Under the pieces are notes generated by a model. It was not told the origin of the DNA. It ran no database searches and saw nothing but the letters and a program-made list of their open reading frames with translations. The translations under genes were made by a program, and so were the position numbers. This document shows positions 1-7,779 of a stretch of DNA of 64,000 bases, one piece after another. The DNA is from Tistrella mobilis KA081020-065. GTDB taxonomy: Bacteria; Pseudomonadota; Alphaproteobacteria; Tistrellales; Tistrellaceae. Positions within the stretch are counted from its first letter, which is position 1; each line of letters begins with the position of its first letter. The stretch spans positions 2,029,501 to 2,093,500 of the forward strand of contig NC_017956.1 in NCBI RefSeq assembly GCF_000264455.2, given 5' to 3'.

Positions 1-242
1 AGCCGCTCAAGGATGTGGTCCGGAAAGCTGAAGCAGAGGTCGAGAAGCTGACCCGCGAACGCGACCGTCTTGCCGCCATTCTGGCCGACCCGAAGCTCTA
101 TGACGGGCCACAGGCTAAGGTGGCTGAGGCGACTCGGGCCAAGGGCAAGGTCGACGCCGACCTCGAAGCTGCCGAAGAGCGCTGGCTTGCCGCTGCAGAA
201 GCCTATGAGGCGGCGGAGGCCGAGGCACTGGCCGACGCCTGA
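1..242 (+). CDS. ABC-F family ATPase, C-terminal fragment
   Basis: The reading frame is open from the window's left edge and ends at 240-242, so only about the last 79 residues are present. They form a charged, heptad-like helical stretch rich in Glu, Lys, Arg and Ala, with a short break at DPKLYDG. This is typical of the C-terminal coiled-coil domain of Uup/EttA-type ABC-F proteins, which act on ribosomes or bind DNA/RNA. No nucleotide-binding motif lies inside the window, so the subfamily cannot be decided. The call rests on the style of this tail alone. Confidence 0.7.
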   Translation, partial: PLKDVVRKAEAEVEKLTRERDRLAAILADPKLYDGPQAKVAEATRAKGKVDADLEAAEERWLAAAEAYEAAEAEALADA

Positions 243-302
243 GAATGCCGATGCCGCGCTGACGGCGTCCGCTCCTCCGCAATCCGATCGCCATCACGAT
301 GC

Positions 303-341
303 GCAGGCCGGCCAGCGCCGCCTGCCGCCTCTGCTTTTTTT
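303..341 (+). terminator. possible weak intrinsic terminator of the ABC-F gene
   Basis: A 6-bp stem, GCAGGC (303-308) with GCCTGC (320-325), is followed after about 9 nt by a run of T at 335-341. The gap between stem and T-run is longer than ideal, so this is a weak candidate. The rest of 243-550 shows no convincing gene. Confidence 0.3.
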
Positions 342-559
342 GCGCCCGAAACGCGTCTACGACGCGACGGGCGAATTTTGCGTTGCAGACTGCGACTGAG
401 ACGCAACCCTATGCGCTGCAGAATGCATCGCGTTTTGCATCAAGACATCATAACCATTCCCGGCGGTCGTTATTCACGCCTGGCGTATCAGCAGCAGCCG
501 ACGTCGAGTGCCAATAATCAAAGGATCTCATCTTCAAATTTTGCTTCGCATTTTTCATC

Positions 560-589
560 TTGAACACATCGTCGAGACGATCCTAAATA
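560..589 (+). promoter_or_regulatory. promoter with internal inverted repeat upstream of the usg gene
   Basis: A sigma-70-like promoter can be read as TTGAAC (560-565), an 18-nt spacer and TAAATA (584-589). It lies in a locally AT-rich patch of an otherwise GC-rich region, about 55 nt before the Usg start codon. The spacer holds a perfect inverted repeat, ATCGTC-GA-GACGAT (568-581), exactly where a repressor would block RNA polymerase. The promoter and operator roles are inferred from sequence only. Confidence 0.5.
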
Positions 590-642
590 ATCCATATGAT
601 CCCTGCTCAATTCACATGCTTCCATCCGTAAGGAGTGCGGCC

Positions 643-906
643 ATGAAAGAAATTGAGGCTATCCTGCGCGACAATCGCATCACCACTGCGGAGATTCTCT
701 ATCATATGCCGGATCATCCAACAGTCCTTCAGAGTTTTGTCTGGCAATTCCTCGACATCGCTCCCCGGTTTCCGAAGTTACGCTCGTTCCTGGATTTCTG
801 GGCCCGCGAGATTGATGGCCGAATTCACTCGGTAACGGTTGCCAACTCAACACTGGCAGCACCTGCACGCTGGCGGCACCTGGACGGGGTGTGGCGCCTG
901 CAATAG
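643..906 (+). CDS. usg: Usg family protein
   Basis: This 87-residue protein matches the Usg-like family, small soluble proteins found widely in Alphaproteobacteria and often near tryptophan-biosynthesis genes. No biochemical role is established. The recognisable core is TTAEILYHMPDHP, then LQSFVWQ, and a segment around residues 48-62 containing FLDFWAREIDGRIHSV. The start at 643 is chosen because TAAGGAG (629-635) stands 7 nt before it; an in-frame extension to 508 would cross the promoter and is rejected. There is no trp gene beside it here. It appears to be a single-gene unit between the ABC-F gene and a sensor kinase. Confidence 0.85.
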   Translation: MKEIEAILRDNRITTAEILYHMPDHPTVLQSFVWQFLDIAPRFPKLRSFLDFWAREIDGRIHSVTVANSTLAAPARWRHLDGVWRLQ

Positions 907-1044
907 GCATGGGCCCGCGCTGTGACTGCCACAGCCCGAACGATCATGGCGCGGGACTTGCTTACCTCTTCGGTCATCACCACCGCCCCCCACCACGGCA
1001 CATGCCGGCAGGCGCCTGCATGTGGTCGCGGACGGAAAGCTGTC

Positions 1045-3174
1045 ATGACCGAAGACCGGCCGGGCGCCGCAGCGCGCCCTGCACCTGATCATCGAAGCGC
1101 CGGGAGACGATCGACGATCGCCGCCGACGCCTTGATCGTCTGGCTGAAGCCAGTGGCGGTCGGGCTGATGCTCGCGGCCCTGCTGTTGTTTGCCGTGGGG
1201 TTGGTGCGCAGCAACGAGATGGTCCGCGGCGTCATAACGGCCGCATCGGGCGATCTTCCGCGTGCCGCGATCGCCCTCCGCGATCTTGAGCGCACGATTC
1301 TGGCCGTGGTGGCGGGGCTCCCGTCGACGGACCGGACAATCCCTGACGAGCCCGATATCACGCGCAACAGGCTCGATCATATCCGAGAGCTGACGATCGC
1401 GATCGACAGCACCGGCATGGGCGCAATCGTCCGCGCCTTGCCGGATGGCGGACCGGTCCTGGATACACTGCGCGCCACACTCCGCCGGGCAGGCAGCACG
1501 GCAGATCCCGGCGAGGTGGTCCGGGAGCTGGGCCCGATCGCCGCCCGGCTCGCAGGGCTGCTGCCGAGGATCGAAGAAAAAACGGCCGAAGCCCGGATGG
1601 CCGCCCGCGCTGAGCTTCAGACGTTGCAGACGATGAGCATGCTGTCGGCAACGGGGGTCGTGGTCTCGGTCACGGGTCTCACCCTGTTGTCGGTGATCAT
1701 GCAGCTCAGGCTCCGCGCAAGCCGCGGGCGACTGCGCGACGCCATCGAAGCCATGTCCGACGGCTTTCTGCACATCGACCGCAATGGCCGCGTGACCGTT
1801 GCCAATGAACGGCTGCGCAGCCATCTGCCTCGCACCATGGCGTCCGTCCACCGCGGCCAGCCCTCGGGGCTGCTGATCGCCGCCCTGGCCGCCAGTGCGG
1901 CCGACCCGGAAACCGCACATCGACGCCTGCTTCATGTATTGGACAGCATGCCGGAGCCCGGACGCGCGCTGCTTCCGGCCCTGGATGTCAAGCTGGCCGA
2001 CGAGCACTGGCTGCGGCTCAGGGTTCGTATCGGCAGCGATGGCGGCCGTGCCGTGACCGTGGCAGACGTCACCGATCTCATAGCTGCGGAACACGCACGG
2101 CATCGTCAGGCTCTGGTGTTCAAACACCTGACGGATGGCGTAGTGCTGGCCGATGCCGACGGAAAAATCATGGATGTCAGCCCGGCGGCCGAACAGCTTT
2201 ACAGCGTATCGGCGGCAGCCATAGAGGGGCAGCCCATCGGCCTGCTGCTCCGTCCATCCGATGCGGAGCAGATGACCCGGGCCCTGCTCGACGAACTGTC
2301 CGGCTGCGAAATGGCAGAACGCGCCTTCCCGATCGCCCGTCCCGGCCCTGATGGGAACTTCAGCCCCACCGGCCGCGATGGCGAGGCAACCTTCGTCGCG
2401 CTCCGGGAGGCCTCTGCCGGCTTCAGCGGCGTCATCGCCCTGATCCGGGATGTCAGTGAAGTCCATCGCGTCCACAAGCTGAAGGCGGCCTTCATCGCGG
2501 CCGCGGCCCATGAGCTGCGGACGCCGACGACGGCACTGCTTGGCGCCTTGCGTCTCGCAAACAGCGGTGTCGGGGGCAATGTGCCCCCGCAACTGAACGC
2601 GCTGCTCGACATGGCCTCGCGCAATGCCGATCGCCTCTCATCCGTCATCGACGGGCTGGTGGATGTCGAGCGCCTCGAAAGCGGAAGCTTCACTCTGGCA
2701 CGTCAGCCGGTGAGGTTGGTAGATCTGCTGGCAACCATCGCCGCCCGCGCAAGCGATCTGCCGCATGTCGGACTGACGGTGAGCGGTCCCGCGGATCAGA
2801 TGGGCTGTGCAGAGGCCACCACGGTGATGATGGATCCGGAACGTCTCGCCCAGGCTCTGCTGGGCGTCGTCGATCAGGTCGCAGGGCCACCATCGCGGAT
2901 CGGGAGCCGTACCGCGGTCAGGCTGGCCTGGGGCCTGAACGATCACCGGGTCCGGATGTCGGTGGAACAGCCCGATCCGGCCAACCTGCCGGCCGAGACA
3001 ATGCCGCGCACAAAGGGAAACCGCTCGAGCCCGCCACGCCGCCCAGGCGATATCGGTTTCGGTCTGGCGGTCACCCGGGCGGTGGTGGAGCGTCATGGCG
3101 GGCTGATCTGGTGGGAAACCACCGACGCCGGCAGCCGCTTCAGAATCGATCTGCCGCTCCACCGGACCGGCTGA
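1045..3174 (+). CDS. membrane PAS-domain sensor histidine kinase with a degenerate ATP-binding domain
   Basis: This is a protein of about 709 residues. It has two membrane helices (around 30-55 and 197-221) flanking a periplasmic region, then two PAS-like segments; the second contains LTDGVVLADADGKIMDVSP. A HisKA dimerisation helix follows, with the phospho-acceptor motif AAAHELRTPTTALLG (His at about residue 489), and then a HATPase-like C-terminus. The G2 box is present (GDIGFGLAVTRAVVERHGG). The N box reads LAQALLGVVDQVAG, without the usual asparagines, and the G1 box lacks the D-x-G-x-G pattern. ATP binding may therefore be impaired. No response regulator is adjacent. The start at 1045 follows a weak GGAAAG; the frame is open back to 922. 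Confidence 0.8.
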   Translation: MTEDRPGAAARPAPDHRSAGRRSTIAADALIVWLKPVAVGLMLAALLLFAVGLVRSNEMVRGVITAASGDLPRAAIALRDLERTILAVVAGLPSTDRTIPDEPDITRNRLDHIRELTIAIDSTGMGAIVRALPDGGPVLDTLRATLRRAGSTADPGEVVRELGPIAARLAGLLPRIEEKTAEARMAARAELQTLQTMSMLSATGVVVSVTGLTLLSVIMQLRLRASRGRLRDAIEAMSDGFLHIDRNGRVTVANERLRSHLPRTMASVHRGQPSGLLIAALAASAADPETAHRRLLHVLDSMPEPGRALLPALDVKLADEHWLRLRVRIGSDGGRAVTVADVTDLIAAEHARHRQALVFKHLTDGVVLADADGKIMDVSPAAEQLYSVSAAAIEGQPIGLLLRPSDAEQMTRALLDELSGCEMAERAFPIARPGPDGNFSPTGRDGEATFVALREASAGFSGVIALIRDVSEVHRVHKLKAAFIAAAAHELRTPTTALLGALRLANSGVGGNVPPQLNALLDMASRNADRLSSVIDGLVDVERLESGSFTLARQPVRLVDLLATIAARASDLPHVGLTVSGPADQMGCAEATTVMMDPERLAQALLGVVDQVAGPPSRIGSRTAVRLAWGLNDHRVRMSVEQPDPANLPAETMPRTKGNRSSPPRRPGDIGFGLAVTRAVVERHGGLIWWETTDAGSRFRIDLPLHRTG

Positions 3175-3185
3175 CGGCCATGCAA

Positions 3186-3686
3186 TCAGGCGGCCCGTTC
3201 CCAGCGGCCATCCGGCCGCTGGCGCCAATAGGTCAGCGCGAACCCCCGGGCCTTCCGCGCCCGCCAGCGGTCGCGTGCCGCCGCAACCGCCAGGTCATCC
3301 CGCCCGTCGAAGAGATCGAGCACCCGGACAAAACCCGACGGATCCGGATGATCCATGCCATCGACCAGGACGAGGACCTGGGGGTCGTTGGGCAGATCAT
3401 CCCCCGCCGTCAGCCAGACGGGCTGACGTTCCGGCAGGGGATCGCCCTGGCTGCCATGCGGCAGGAAACTGTCCGGATCATAGGTCCAGAGCAGACTGTC
3501 CAGCGCCTTCACCCGCTCCGCCGAGCCCGCCCGCAGCGCCGCCCGCCAGTCGCGGGCGAGCACCCGCTCGAGCAGCGCGGGAAGCGCCTGCTCGAGCGGG
3601 GTCGCGGTCAGATGATAAAAGGCGATCTCCACCCCGGCGGGCGTTGCCTCGGCGTCGGCGGACATCGCCTCTCCGCCGCCGCTCAC
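3186..3686 (-). CDS. holC: DNA polymerase III subunit chi
   Basis: This 166-residue protein resembles the chi (HolC) family, which links the clamp-loader complex to SSB at the replication fork. It has the expected N-terminal strand EIAFYHLTATPLEQALPALL and the conserved DSLLWTYDPDSFLPHG and VDGMD segments. The GTG start at 3686 overlaps the pepA stop in a GTGA arrangement, so translation is probably coupled to pepA. An internal ATG seven codons later (3665) is an alternative start. The pepA-holC pairing is common in Proteobacteria. Confidence 0.9.
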   Translation of the reverse strand: MSGGGEAMSADAEATPAGVEIAFYHLTATPLEQALPALLERVLARDWRAALRAGSAERVKALDSLLWTYDPDSFLPHGSQGDPLPERQPVWLTAGDDLPNDPQVLVLVDGMDHPDPSGFVRVLDLFDGRDDLAVAAARDRWRARKARGFALTYWRQRPDGRWERAA

Positions 3687-5167
3687 GCGCCGGCTTCGAA
3701 GCGGTCGGCGACCAGGCGGTCGAGCAGGCGCACGCCGTAACCCGTGGCCCCCTTGGGCCCCAGATCGGTGTCACCCTTGCCCCAGACCACGCCGGCCACG
3801 TCGAGATGCGCCCAGGGCGTGTCGCCCACGAACCGCTTCAGGAACTGCGCCGCGGTGATGCTGCCGCCATCCCGTCCCTTGCCGACATTCTTCATGTCGG
3901 CAATGTCGGAATTGATGTCCTTGTCATAGGCATCCGACAGCGGCAGGCGCCACAGCCCCTCGCCGGTCGCGGCCGAGGCGGAGAGCAGGGCATTCGCCAG
4001 ACCGTCGTCATTGGCGAACAGCCCGGCATTATAGGTGCCCAGCGCCACGATGATCGCCCCGGTGAGGGTCGCCAGATCGACGATGGCAGACGGCTTGAAG
4101 CGGTCGCGCGTATAGGCAAGCGCATCGGCCAGCACCAGCCGGCCCTCAGCATCGGTGTTGATGACCTCGATGGTCTGGCCGGAGAGCGAGGTGACCACGT
4201 CGCCGGGCCGCTGTGCAGTTCCGGACGGCATGTTCTCGACCAGGCCGACCACGCCCACCACATTCACCCGCGCCTTGCGCTGGGCAAGCGTGCGAAGCAG
4301 CCCGGCGACGATGCCGGCGCCGCCCATATCCCACTTCATCTCTTCCATGCCACCCGCGGGCTTGATCGAGATGCCGCCACTGTCGAAACACACGCCCTTG
4401 CCGACGAAGGCCACCGGATCGCCGTCGTCCTCACGGCCGGTCCAGCGCATGATCACCAGATAGGGCTCGTTGGCGCTCCCCTGCGCGACGCCCAGCAGGG
4501 CGTTCATACCCAACGCCGCCATGCGGTCGCGGTCCAGCACCTCGACATCGATGCCGAGCCGCGCCAGATCCTTCAGCCGCTCCATGAAATTACGGGGCGT
4601 GAGAACGTTGGCGGGTTCCGAGATCAGCTCGCGGGTGAAATCGACACCGTCGCCGGCGGCATTGCGGGCCTCGAACGCCCCGGCAGCCTCGGCACCGGCG
4701 CCGCTCATCACCGTCACCGCCGGATCGACGGGGGCGTCGTCACCCTCCTTCTTGCTGCGATAGCGGTCGAACCGCCAGGCGCGCAACCGGGCGCCCAGCG
4801 CGACCTCGGCGGCAAGCGCCGCCTGATCTCCGTCGAGCCCGGAAATATCGATGGCGATCGCCGCAGCACCGGCGGCCGAGCGCACCGCCCTGCCCCCGAG
4901 CTTCAGCGCCTTCAGCGCATCGAACTCTCCGGTCTTGCCGATGCCGAGCAGAACGACCCGATCGAGCCCCACGCCATGTGGCGCCAGCACGACGGCCTGC
5001 TGCTCGGGCTTGCCTTCGAAACGGGCCGCCGCCATGGCCCGGCCCAGCGCGCCGCCGGTCGCCTCGTCGACCGCCTGCCCGGCAGGCGTCAGTGCCCGAC
5101 CTTCGGAGACGGGAAGAACGAGTGTGCCGTCGGCTGGAATCGACGACGTCGCGAAGCTGATGGTCAT
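3683..5167 (-). CDS. pepA: leucyl aminopeptidase (M17 family)
   Basis: This 494-residue protein is a cytosolic dinuclear-metal aminopeptidase that removes N-terminal residues from peptides. The M17 signature NTDAEGRLVLADAL is present, together with the upstream metal/active-site segments GKGVCFDSGGISIKP and KWDMGGAGIV. The N-terminal macro-like domain spans roughly residues 1-160 and the catalytic domain follows. The start at 5167 is preceded by GGAGAGG. An in-frame extension to 5512 lacks family similarity and runs into the divergent lptF region, so it is rejected. In some bacteria PepA also binds DNA (XerA/CarP role); nothing here shows that. Confidence 0.95.
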   Translation of the reverse strand: MTISFATSSIPADGTLVLPVSEGRALTPAGQAVDEATGGALGRAMAAARFEGKPEQQAVVLAPHGVGLDRVVLLGIGKTGEFDALKALKLGGRAVRSAAGAAAIAIDISGLDGDQAALAAEVALGARLRAWRFDRYRSKKEGDDAPVDPAVTVMSGAGAEAAGAFEARNAAGDGVDFTRELISEPANVLTPRNFMERLKDLARLGIDVEVLDRDRMAALGMNALLGVAQGSANEPYLVIMRWTGREDDGDPVAFVGKGVCFDSGGISIKPAGGMEEMKWDMGGAGIVAGLLRTLAQRKARVNVVGVVGLVENMPSGTAQRPGDVVTSLSGQTIEVINTDAEGRLVLADALAYTRDRFKPSAIVDLATLTGAIIVALGTYNAGLFANDDGLANALLSASAATGEGLWRLPLSDAYDKDINSDIADMKNVGKGRDGGSITAAQFLKRFVGDTPWAHLDVAGVVWGKGDTDLGPKGATGYGVRLLDRLVADRFEAGA

Positions 5168-5450
5168 GCCTGCCTCTCCGGGTTCCTGTGCATGGCTCGG
5201 ACACGCCTGAAGGTGATCCTGATGCGGACTGCTCTCCGGCGGGTGTCTCCGGGCAATATAGGCGGTGTGTCCCTCCGGCAGAAGACCGGTGACGCATATC
5301 GGACACGCCCATCCCCGAAGGCGGGCACTGGACCCTGGGCGTCGGCCAATATAAGTTGCGCCCGGCGGGCGGTGTCCCCGCATCCTGTCGCAGGACACGT
5401 CACAACCCGCCCGTTCCGCATCTCTCGCCGCCCCCGGTCTCCGCTCGGGG

Positions 5451-6626
5451 ATGGACAGTGAAGCCGCTTCCCAGCCCAGGGGTTCCATGCCGGGTTCCAT
5501 GCCGCTTGCCACCCGCTATCTGTTCAGACAGCTGCTGCTGCCGGCGCTCGCCATCACAGCAGGCCTTGCCGCAGTGGTCTGGCTGACGCAGTCCGTGCGC
5601 TTCCTGGATCTGATCGTCAACCGCGGTCTTTCGGCACTGGTCTTCGTTCAGCTCACCATCCTGCTTCTGCCCACTTTCCTGACCATCATCATGCCGATCG
5701 CCCTGTTCTGCGCGGTGGTCACGGTCTATTCCCGGCTGATCTCGGACCGGGAGCTGGTGGTGCTGCGCGCCGCCGGCCTGGGCCCATGGGCGCTGATCCG
5801 GCCGGCGATGATGCTGGCCGGCGTCTTCATGCTGATCGGCTATCTGCTCTCGCTCTACATCGTCCCGACCTTCACCCGGGATTTCCGCGAACTCCAGATC
5901 TCGATCCGCAGCGATGTGGCCGCCGTGCTGCTCCAGGAAGGGCGGTTCAATTCGCCGGTGCCGGGGCTGACGGTCTTCGTCCGCGAACGCCTGCCCTCAG
6001 GCGAACTCGCGGGCATTCTGGTGCAGGACGAGCGCAACAAGGCGGCGCCGGTCACGATGATGGCGGCGAAGGGCGGCCTGGTCGCCACCGACACCGGCCA
6101 GCGGATCGTCCTGGTCGAGGGCAACAGGCAGGAACGCAGCCCCGACGGGCGGGTCAGCTTCCTCTATTTCGACCGCTATACCGTCGATCTGGCACTGGTT
6201 GCAGGCGATGCGGCGCCCAGTGCACCGGACCGGCGCGAGCGTTATCTGTCGCAGCTTCTGAACCCTGAGGCCGGCATTTCGGAGAAGTTCCGCGGCGAGT
6301 TGCGCAGCGAGTTGCATCAGCGCCTTGCCTGGCCGCTCTACAATCTCGCCTTCACCCTGATTGCCCTCGGCCCCCTGCTCGCCGGCGAATTCTCCCGGCG
6401 CAGCCGTTGGACGAGGGTCGCATTGGCCGCGACGGCAATGATCGCCGTACAGCTCGCCGGCATCATGCTGACCTCGGCACTCGTCACGTCGCCGCTCGCC
6501 GCAATCCCGCTTTATCTCTCGATTTTCGGCGCTGCAGCCATCGCCCTCTGGCTCATGCTGGGGCGCCATCCCCGGCGGATTCCACCCCAGGCGCCCGACG
6601 CGGCGGCGGAGGAGGCCCGGGCATGA
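5451..6626 (+). CDS. lptF: LPS export ABC transporter permease LptF
   Basis: This protein of about 391 residues has the YjgP/YjgQ architecture: an N-terminal membrane helix pair, a large periplasmic beta-jellyroll region (about residues 130-270) and a C-terminal helix group. With LptG and LptB it pulls LPS from the inner membrane into the LptC-A-D bridge. Family segments include VRFLDLIVNRGLS, SDRELVVLRAAGL and LRSELHQRLAWPLYNLAF. Several starts are possible: 5451, 5487 (after AGGGG) or 5499. The longest is given. The gene overlaps lptG by 4 nt. Confidence 0.93.
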   Translation: MDSEAASQPRGSMPGSMPLATRYLFRQLLLPALAITAGLAAVVWLTQSVRFLDLIVNRGLSALVFVQLTILLLPTFLTIIMPIALFCAVVTVYSRLISDRELVVLRAAGLGPWALIRPAMMLAGVFMLIGYLLSLYIVPTFTRDFRELQISIRSDVAAVLLQEGRFNSPVPGLTVFVRERLPSGELAGILVQDERNKAAPVTMMAAKGGLVATDTGQRIVLVEGNRQERSPDGRVSFLYFDRYTVDLALVAGDAAPSAPDRRERYLSQLLNPEAGISEKFRGELRSELHQRLAWPLYNLAFTLIALGPLLAGEFSRRSRWTRVALAATAMIAVQLAGIMLTSALVTSPLAAIPLYLSIFGAAAIALWLMLGRHPRRIPPQAPDAAAEEARA

Positions 6627-7777
6627 CGCAGCCATCATCCAGTGCCGGTCACGTGCGGGCGGGTCGGGCACCATCGACCCCGCGCCGGCATGTATCGACC
6701 ACGCTCAGCCTCTATCTTGCCCGCCATATGTTGAATTCGGTCGGGCTGGTGCTGGCCGTAGTGATGGGGCTGGTGCTGGTGGTCGACCTCATCGAACTGC
6801 TGCGCCGCGCGGCCGGGGACGACGTGCCGGTAGCGACGCTGATCGGGATGGCGATCCTCAAGAATCCGTTTCAGTTGCAGAAGATCGCTCCTTTCGCGGT
6901 GCTGATCGGGGGCATGATCACCTTCTCACGCCTCACCCGCACGAATGAGCTGGTGGTGGCGCGAGCGGCCGGCGTGTCCGTCTGGCAGTTCATGGCGCCG
7001 CCCGTCGGGGTGGCCCTGCTGCTGGGGGCGTTTCTGGTCGCCGTCTTCAACCCTCTCGCCGCCATGATGGCCTCCAGATACGAATCGCTCGACGCCCGAT
7101 ATATCGGCGGTCGCAGCAGTCTTCTGTCGGTCGGCCCCGGCGGGTTGTGGCTGCGCGAGCGGCTGGACGGCGCACCAGTGGTCATCCACGCCACGCGTAT
7201 GGCTGCGGCGGGCACCGATCTCGGCAATGTCACGATCTTCCGCTACGGGCCGGATGAAACCTTCCGCGACCGGATCGACGCGGCCCGTGCCACTCTGGGC
7301 AATCAGGTCTGGCATATCGAGAACGCCGTAATCTCGGCACCAGACCGGATGTCAGAACGCGCAGAGACCATGGAACAGGCGACTCAGATGACGCGCGAGC
7401 AGATTCTGGACAGCTTCGCCAATCCCGAAACCATGTCCTTCTGGGCGCTTCCCGGATTCATCGCGCAGCTCAGGGATGCGGGCTTCAGCGCGCTACAGCA
7501 TCGGCTCTACTGGCACTCGGTTCTGGCCCTGCCATTGCTGATGACGGCCATGGTCATCATCTCCGCTACTTTCGGTCTGCGTTTCACCCGCAGGGGCGGT
7601 GCCGGCATCACCATTGCCGGCGGTGTCTTCACCGGCTTCCTGCTGTATTTCCTCACGGGCGTGGTCTATGCTCTCGGCCAATCCGGAGGCCTGCCGGTGG
7701 TGCTGGCTGCCTGGACTCCGGCCGGCGTTGCGGCGCTGTTCGGCATAGCGACCCTGTTGCATCTGGAGGACGGCTAG
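6623..7777 (+). CDS. lptG: LPS export ABC transporter permease LptG
   Basis: This 384-residue partner of LptF starts at an ATGA overlap with the lptF stop, which points to coupled translation and matched subunit amounts. The layout is as in LptF: N-terminal helices (LYLARHMLNSVGLVLAVVM), a periplasmic jellyroll, and C-terminal helices ending near residue 380. The segments RLTRTNELVVARAAGVSVWQ and LYWHSVLALPLLMTAMVII are typical of the family. The frame is open further upstream inside lptF, but that part is a shadow. The next gene, lptD, supplies the outer-membrane end of the same pathway. Confidence 0.93.
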   Translation: MTQPSSSAGHVRAGRAPSTPRRHVSTTLSLYLARHMLNSVGLVLAVVMGLVLVVDLIELLRRAAGDDVPVATLIGMAILKNPFQLQKIAPFAVLIGGMITFSRLTRTNELVVARAAGVSVWQFMAPPVGVALLLGAFLVAVFNPLAAMMASRYESLDARYIGGRSSLLSVGPGGLWLRERLDGAPVVIHATRMAAAGTDLGNVTIFRYGPDETFRDRIDAARATLGNQVWHIENAVISAPDRMSERAETMEQATQMTREQILDSFANPETMSFWALPGFIAQLRDAGFSALQHRLYWHSVLALPLLMTAMVIISATFGLRFTRRGGAGITIAGGVFTGFLLYFLTGVVYALGQSGGLPVVLAAWTPAGVAALFGIATLLHLEDG

Positions 7778-7779
7778 CC

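Noticed and set aside
847-2592. A 581-codon open frame on the minus strand
   Set aside because: It is antisense to the sensor kinase, which has clear HisKA and PAS segments.
3275-5461. A 728-codon open frame on the plus strand
   Set aside because: It lies opposite pepA and holC and has shadow-type composition with no recognisable motif.
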